Assembly (NCBI GenBank): GCA_028284905.1
Contig: JANQQU010000011.1
Coordinates: 1-37,597, forward strand
Direction: 5' to 3'
DNA length: 37,597 nt
DNA from: Calditrichia bacterium
GTDB taxonomy: Bacteria > Calditrichota > Calditrichia > RBG-13-44-9 > J075
The stretch's first letter is position 1; each line of letters begins with the position of its first letter. A program made the position numbers and the translations under genes. The notes under the pieces are model-generated. The model did not search any database and was not told the DNA's origin. It saw only the letters and a program-made list of their open reading frames with translations. Below are positions 33,005 to 37,597 of this stretch, piece by piece.

Positions 33005-34990
33005 TCACCCAAGTCCCAATCGCTGCCGAAACTCAAGAAAATATTGCAAAGAATCCGGATTCTTCATCGAATCCGGGTTCGCAGCCTTCTCGATCGGAAT
33101 CCCCATGAGAATTTTCTTTACTGGTGCTTCCAACTTTTTCCCGCTGATGGTGTAGGGAATTTCCTGAATCTCGATCACCTCATCCGGCACATGGCGCGGT
33201 GTATACTCCTGCCGCAGCGTTTTCTTAATAGTTTGCTTTAATTCGTCATCAAGGTCAATACCATCATTTAAAACGACAAACAATGGCATGTAATGCTCAC
33301 CGCCTTCCAGCTCCAGATTTACAATTAGGCTATCGGCGATACCCGGCACCTTATCGATCGCCCGGTAAATTTCTGCGGTACCGATGCGAATGCCTTGCCG
33401 ATTCAGAGTCGCATCCGATCTGCCATAGATGATCAGGCTATTCCGCCCGGTAATTTTTAGCCAATCTCCATGCCGCCAAATACCGGCATACATTTCAAAG
33501 TAGCTGGCCAGGTAGCGCGCCTTTCCGGGATCATTCCAAAAATAGATCGGCATGGAAGGCATCGGTTTCGTAATCACCATTTCTCCGACAGTTTCCAACG
33601 CCGGTTCCCCCATCTCGTCATAGCTATACATGCTGCAGCCCAGCGCCCGGCACTGAATTTCCCCGCGATAAACCGGCTCCAGAGGACAACCGCCGACAAA
33701 AGCAGTACAAACATCGGTCCCCCCACTCATCGAGCAAAGCCAGATATCCTCGGAAATATTTTCATAGATCCAGTCGAATCCTTCCGGTGGCAGCGGCGCT
33801 CCGGTCGAACCAATTGAACGCAATTTCTTTAAATTGTATTTTTTCCCCGGCTGCTGGCCCGCCTTCATACAGGCGACGATATACGGTGCGCTGGTGCCAA
33901 AATGATCGATGCCAGCCTCGGAGGCAAATTCCCACAAAACTTCCAAATCGGGGAAGCCCGGACTGCCGTCATAAAGCACGATACTGGCGCCAACAAGTAA
34001 AGAGGCCTGCACAAAATTCCACATCATCCAGCCGGTGGTGGAAAACCAAAAGAATCGTTCCCCGGGATGCACATCATTATGAAACGCCAGATATTTGTAA
34101 TGCTCCAGCAGCACCCCACCATGAGAATGGGTAATTGCTTTCGGAATGCCGGTGGTCCCGGAAGAATACAAGACCCAAATCGGATGATCAAAAGGCACCG
34201 CGGCAAAAGTCAATGGCTCGGACGGTGTTTCCAAAGCTGTTTCCCACAGCACACAATCGGGGAATTTCTCCACCGCAAGATTTTCATTCAGATAGGGAAT
34301 CATGACCAGCTTTTCCAGGCTAGGCAAATCATCAAACAATGACTGCACCGCTTCGCTTTTATCGAAGGATTTACCACCATATTGGTAGCCATCAACAGCA
34401 ATTAGCACCTTCGGAGATATTTGTGCAAATCGATCCACCACGCTGTTCACCCCAAAATCCGGGGAACAGCTGGACCAGATTGCGCCCAAAGCATTCACTG
34501 CCAGAAAGGCAATCGTCGCCTCGGGAATATTGGGCAGAAACGCCACCACCCGGTCCCCCTCTTTAACGCCAGCCTGCCTCAGCCAGGTTTTGAAAGCAGC
34601 GACCTTTTTCTCCAGGGTTTCCCAGCTGATTTCCATCAATGGCTGACGCTCCGAGCGAAAAATAATTGCCGGGTGCTCGCTTGTTTTTTCCCGAAAAATA
34701 TGTTCGGCGTAATTCAAAGTGCTGCCGGGAAACCACTTTGTTTCCGGCATCGGGTCATCGGTATGCATCGTTGTATATGGGGAGTGCGATATGATCTGGA
34801 AATATTCCCAAACAGATTCCCAAAATGCCGCAGTATTTTCTACCGACCATTCCCACAAGGACTGATAGTCTGCAAAACTTAACTGATGATTTTCCTGCAG
34901 CCAGTGGCGGTATTTATTCAATTGTGTCTCATTCTTAAATTGCTCTGAAGGCTGCCAGAGTGGGGTTGGTTGGGAAGTTGCCGCTGACAT
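33005..34990 (-). CDS. aacS: Acetoacetyl-CoA synthetase
   Basis: AacS activates acetoacetate with ATP and CoA to acetoacetyl-CoA through an adenylate, for ketone-body use or lipid synthesis. The 661-residue protein matches the full-length family. It has the N-terminal ACS cap (WEWSVENTAAFWESVWEYF, STLNYAEHIF), the AMP-binding loop YSSGTTGIPKAITHSHGG near 275, SMSGGTDVCTAFVGG, the hinge TGRNSLIIYGRSDATLNRQG and the acylation-Lys region YTISGKKLEAPVKKIL. The ATG at 34988-34990 has AAGGAG 10 nt upstream. It is monocistronic and converges on the aminopeptidase gene. Confidence 0.95.
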   Translation of the reverse strand: MSAATSQPTPLWQPSEQFKNETQLNKYRHWLQENHQLSFADYQSLWEWSVENTAAFWESVWEYFQIISHSPYTTMHTDDPMPETKWFPGSTLNYAEHIFREKTSEHPAIIFRSERQPLMEISWETLEKKVAAFKTWLRQAGVKEGDRVVAFLPNIPEATIAFLAVNALGAIWSSCSPDFGVNSVVDRFAQISPKVLIAVDGYQYGGKSFDKSEAVQSLFDDLPSLEKLVMIPYLNENLAVEKFPDCVLWETALETPSEPLTFAAVPFDHPIWVLYSSGTTGIPKAITHSHGGVLLEHYKYLAFHNDVHPGERFFWFSTTGWMMWNFVQASLLVGASIVLYDGSPGFPDLEVLWEFASEAGIDHFGTSAPYIVACMKAGQQPGKKYNLKKLRSIGSTGAPLPPEGFDWIYENISEDIWLCSMSGGTDVCTAFVGGCPLEPVYRGEIQCRALGCSMYSYDEMGEPALETVGEMVITKPMPSMPIYFWNDPGKARYLASYFEMYAGIWRHGDWLKITGRNSLIIYGRSDATLNRQGIRIGTAEIYRAIDKVPGIADSLIVNLELEGGEHYMPLFVVLNDGIDLDDELKQTIKKTLRQEYTPRHVPDEVIEIQEIPYTISGKKLEAPVKKILMGIPIEKAANPDSMKNPDSLQYFLEFRQRLGLG

Positions 34991-35051
34991 GTGCTATACG
35001 CTCCTTTTTGATTTTTTTTGAGTAGCCTTAAATAAGTTATACTACCCAAAC

Positions 35052-35138
35052 TGTCATTGCGAGGCGCTTTTTGCCGAAGCAATCTCCAAAGTGCAAGCAA
35101 CAAAGAGATCGCTTCGGCAAAAGCGCTTCGCGATGACA
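35052..35138. repeat. REP-like inverted repeat of the TGTCATTGCGAG type
   Basis: The left arm (35052-35086, beginning TGTCATTGCGAGG and ending GAAGCAATCTC) and the right arm (35105-35138, beginning GAGATCGCTTCGG and ending CGATGACA) are near-perfect inverted copies, differing at about four positions plus one indel. I recognise the TGTCATTGCGAG...GAAGCAATCTC wording from dispersed intergenic repeats in many unrelated bacteria, so it is probably a MITE/REP-type element. It sits between aacS and the CDF gene, outside any ORF. Confidence 0.8.
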
Positions 35139-35278
35139 ACTAACTTAGTTTTTGAAACTAAATCTTTACCATTTCAGATCTTTAAATACTTCAACAGAAT
35201 TTCAAAAAATGCGCAAAAAAGCAACCCCTTAAATTTTTTCTTTATGGTGTTTTTGTTTGCCGAACTATATTTTCTGAC

Positions 35279-36211
35279 ATGGAAATGGATCATATCACCA
35301 GCGAAGACCGCAAGGTGCTTCAATTTGCGATGCTGCTTTCTCTTGTGATCGGATTCGTCATGCTGGCAATCAAAATCGGGGCGTATCTGCTCACGGGGTC
35401 GGCCGCGATTTTAAGTGATGCCGCGGAATCCGTCGTTCATGTCGCGGCAGTCGCTTTTGCCGCCTACAGCTTGCGCCTTTCCTTCAAACCAGCCGATGAC
35501 TCACATCTTTACGGCCATGAAAAGATCAGTTTCTTTTCCGCCGGTTTTGAAGGCGCAATGATTGTAATTGCCGCTATCTACATTATTTATGAAGCGATTA
35601 TGAAATGGCTGCATGGTCTGGTTTTGGAGAACCTCGGCACTGGTACCCTATTAACGTTGTTAGCGATGCTCGTTAATGGGCTATTGGGCTGGTATCTCAT
35701 CCGTACCGGACGGAAGCGGAAATCCCTCATTCTGGAAGCTAATGGGAAACATGTGCTGACAGACTCCATCACCAGCCTTGGTGTCATCGTCGGTCTTGTT
35801 CTCACCCTTTTTACCGGCTGGCTTCCCTGGGATCCCATCTGTGCAATTCTCGTGGCTCTGAATATCCTCGTTTCCGGCATCGGGCTGATCTCCCGCAGTA
35901 TCACCGGATTAATGGATCAGGCAGATCCCGCGATTCAAAACGAGATACAGGCGATCCTCAGCGAAGAATCCGAACGTTACCAGATTGAATTCCACGCCTT
36001 AAAGCATCGTAATATGGGCAACCGGTTTTGGGTTGATTTTCACCTTTTGTTTCCGGCAGAGACGACCATCTCGGAAGCACATCGTATTGCTACTATCATC
36101 GAAGACCGCATTGAACGGGCACTGGAAGTACCGGCGACGGTGACCACTCACCTCGAGGCAATCGAGGATCATCAGGAAATCCATGCCGCCAAAAAAGCCG
36201 GCCATTTATAG
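35279..36211 (+). CDS. Cation diffusion facilitator family metal transporter
   Basis: A 310-residue inner-membrane metal/proton antiporter of the CDF family (export of Zn, Fe, Co, Cd or Mn). The six membrane helices include helix 2 with SDAAESVVHVAAVAFAAYS and helix 5 with HVLTDSITSLGVIVGL, whose HxxxD is a metal site. Helix 2 has Asp followed by Glu (DAAES), a common non-YiiP pattern, so metal specificity is not predicted. The cytoplasmic C-terminal domain (FHALKHRNMGNRFWVDFHLL, TTHLEAIEDHQE) is the CDF dimerisation fold. The ATG at 35279 (or 35285) has no Shine-Dalgarno. Confidence 0.9.
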   Translation: MEMDHITSEDRKVLQFAMLLSLVIGFVMLAIKIGAYLLTGSAAILSDAAESVVHVAAVAFAAYSLRLSFKPADDSHLYGHEKISFFSAGFEGAMIVIAAIYIIYEAIMKWLHGLVLENLGTGTLLTLLAMLVNGLLGWYLIRTGRKRKSLILEANGKHVLTDSITSLGVIVGLVLTLFTGWLPWDPICAILVALNILVSGIGLISRSITGLMDQADPAIQNEIQAILSEESERYQIEFHALKHRNMGNRFWVDFHLLFPAETTISEAHRIATIIEDRIERALEVPATVTTHLEAIEDHQEIHAAKKAGHL

Positions 36212-36341
36212 ATAGTCTGCTTTTCCACCATTGCTAAAATATAATTTTTCAATTTCGTTAATTAGTTTACGTCTTCTCCTGCCAGCTTTTGTATCTTAGC
36301 ACGATATAAATAAAGCCGAGAGACGTCTCCGACGCTTTTCG

Positions 36342-36356
36342 CCGGCCAAACGACTA
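36342..36356 (+). repeat. Shared 15-mer upstream of a gene (copy 2)
   Basis: CCGGCCAAACGACTA, one difference from 23682-23696, lies 18 nt before the SGNH gene ATG. A perfect palindrome GAGACGTCTC (36320-36329) lies just upstream. Confidence 0.4.
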
Positions 36357-36374
36357 TTCACGGAGTTATTCTTT

Positions 36375-37454
36375 ATGCGTCGCCTGAAATCAACTTTTCT
36401 ACTCTTGTTCTTTACCCTGCTGGTTTCCTTTCTGCTTGGAGAAATAATCGTTCGGTTTTTTGTTGTGCAGGAAACCAAGCGACTGGCAACCTATGATAAA
36501 GAGCTGGGCTGGCGGGGCACTCCCAATGGCGAGGGCACTTTCATTCGCTTGCGCGATGATATCCGCACTCCTTTCAGGTTTAACAACATTGGTTTTCGGG
36601 ACGATGATTATCTGCCCAAGCAACCGGGGCAAAAACGATTGGTTTTACTGGGCGACTCATTTGTGGAAAGTCTGGAAGTTCCGGTTGAAAAAACGTTTCA
36701 TGCCCTTCTGGAAAAACAGTTTCAGGCAAGCAGTGCTACCATCGCGGATGTAGCAATTCTCGCCTCGCAGGGATACTCTACAGCGCAGGAAATTCTGGCG
36801 CTGCGCAAGTTTCAGGATGTCATTCAACCCGATTATGTCTTTTTGGTTTTCTATACCGGCAACGATTTTGAGAATAACCTTCGCCGGAAATTTGCCTTCC
36901 TCAATAAAAAAGAAGAACTGGTATTTCCTCCGAATAAAGACTCCTGGCTACGCATTCAATACCTCTCTGCCCAGCGCTGGCTTTATGAAAATTCCCACCT
37001 GGTTTTCTTTCTCAAGAACCTGATTCAGTCCAACACACAGATCAATCTCGCCGATAATGCCCGCAAAACCGAGCAACGATCGGACAGCTATAAACATCAA
37101 ATTACCCGAGCATTGATTGCTGCTGCCCGTGAGGATGCACAACGTTTTGGCGCACAGTTTGCCATGGTGGTTGTTCCCAGTCGGGGAGAAGTTCGCAGAG
37201 GAGACGACACAAAAACAAATATCATTACAGCGTTTTGCCAGGCGGAAAATATTCCCTGCCTGAACCTCTTTTCACTATTGTCTGAGGAACATTATTTTGC
37301 CCACGACATCCATTTCAATGATGCCGGGCATCAGCTAACTGCGGAGAAGATTCGTTTATTTTGGGAAGAAAATTTTTCGGAAAAAGTTCGGGAAGGAGAC
37401 GGTACATCGTCAGAAAAGCTGGACAGCGAATATCCAATATCCAATAATCAATAA
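36375..37454 (+). CDS. SGNH-fold hydrolase-like membrane-anchored protein
   Basis: A 359-residue protein with an N-terminal membrane anchor (STFLLLFFTLLVSFLLGEIIV) and an SGNH/GDSL-type domain. Block I is VLLGDSFVES with the nucleophile Ser, block III is FYTGNDFEN, and block V is HDIHFNDAGHQLT with the catalytic Asp/His pair. Such proteins often de-acetylate or acetylate polysaccharides or cleave lipid esters in the envelope; the substrate is unknown. The ATG at 36375 has GGAG 9 nt upstream. The last residues (EYPISNN) are encoded by the iterated AATATCC sequence that forms the downstream hairpin. Confidence 0.8.
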   Translation: MRRLKSTFLLLFFTLLVSFLLGEIIVRFFVVQETKRLATYDKELGWRGTPNGEGTFIRLRDDIRTPFRFNNIGFRDDDYLPKQPGQKRLVLLGDSFVESLEVPVEKTFHALLEKQFQASSATIADVAILASQGYSTAQEILALRKFQDVIQPDYVFLVFYTGNDFENNLRRKFAFLNKKEELVFPPNKDSWLRIQYLSAQRWLYENSHLVFFLKNLIQSNTQINLADNARKTEQRSDSYKHQITRALIAAAREDAQRFGAQFAMVVVPSRGEVRRGDDTKTNIITAFCQAENIPCLNLFSLLSEEHYFAHDIHFNDAGHQLTAEKIRLFWEENFSEKVREGDGTSSEKLDSEYPISNNQ

Positions 37455-37504
37455 AGATTTTCCAGGTATTTCATTCGAAATTGGATATTGAGCGTTGGAT
37501 ATTG
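37428..37504. terminator. Iterated-word inverted repeat at the end of the SGNH gene
   Basis: Two tandem copies of (G/C)AATATCCAA (37428-37437, 37435-37444) pair with two copies of TTGGATATTG (37481-37490, 37495-37504). The left arm lies inside the 3' end of the SGNH coding region. It has the same plan as the inverted repeats at 2.1 and 11.9 kb. It may end transcription, but there is no long T-run. Confidence 0.5.
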
Positions 37505-37516
37505 TTATGTGTTGTT

Positions 37517-37552
37517 AAGTCGTACCCCCAAAGTATCATAAAGTCGTACCCC
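37517..37552. repeat. Direct 12-bp repeat near the window end
   Basis: AAGTCGTACCCC occurs at 37517-37528 and 37541-37552, 24 bp apart. Iterated binding sites of this kind occur at the ends of some transposons, but the window stops before any transposase could be seen. The remaining 45 bases hold no recognisable gene. Confidence 0.45.
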
Positions 37553-37597
37553 TCTTAGCAGGTGTAATAATTTGTAATTTTCTCCAATCATTATAAG

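Overview
The window is a stretch of bacterial chromosome, probably from the FCB superphylum (Calditrichota/KSB1-, Ignavibacteria- or Bacteroidota-like). Supporting this are two secreted proteins with C-terminal type IX-style sorting/FlgD-like tails, a Kdo transferase (outer membrane with LPS), several lipoproteins, a tricorn-type protease, a DUF5683 protein and a PEGA-domain Ser/Thr kinase. I cannot name the species. No rRNA, tRNA, CRISPR array or complete insertion sequence was seen. Most genes look like housekeeping or accessory chromosomal genes, densely packed and with intact frames.

Layout. 1-5.5 kb: gluconokinase, Kdo transferase and a large hybrid histidine kinase whose N-terminal receiver has Glu where the phosphoacceptor Asp should be. 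5.7-7.8 kb: a tightly overlapping minus-strand trio (PP2C-like phosphatase, unknown protein, histidine phosphatase). 7.9-11.9 kb: L-serine dehydratase and a secreted vanadium-haloperoxidase-like protein. 11.9-16.4 kb: polyphosphate kinase 2, a HigBA toxin-antitoxin pair with a readable promoter/operator, a lipoprotein amidase and a DusB-type tRNA-dihydrouridine synthase. 16.5-18.6 kb: a DUF3179 lipoprotein with an in-frame TGA at the position of a conserved Cys, a double GNAT acetyltransferase and a cupin lipoprotein. 18.7-23.6 kb: tricorn-like protease, tRNA 2-selenouridine synthase (mnmH) and a small CxxC protein. 23.7-30.1 kb: a lipoprotein/Kelch pair, then a GAF-sigma54 activator overlapping a PEGA kinase and followed by a DUF5683 protein. 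30.1-37.5 kb: YihY/BrkB membrane protein, an 800-bp gene-free region with a multi-hairpin element, M29-type aminopeptidase, acetoacetyl-CoA synthetase, a REP-like inverted repeat, a CDF metal transporter and an SGNH-fold protein.

The most interesting observation is the DUF3179 gene at 16505-17176. One TGA replaces the first Cys of the family's C-P-L-C motif, the frame continues through 90 more conserved residues, and a small stem-loop begins 14 nt after the TGA, with its apical loop 19 nt after it, the distance expected of a bacterial SECIS. mnmH lies about 5 kb away and needs selenophosphate, so the genome probably handles selenium. I read this as a candidate selenoprotein; a recent nonsense mutation is the alternative. 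The second theme is intergenic structured DNA: hairpins built from iterated short words (2.1, 11.9 and 37.4 kb), framed hairpins (32.9 kb), a 190-bp multi-hairpin element (31.3 kb) and a REP-like inverted repeat (35.1 kb).
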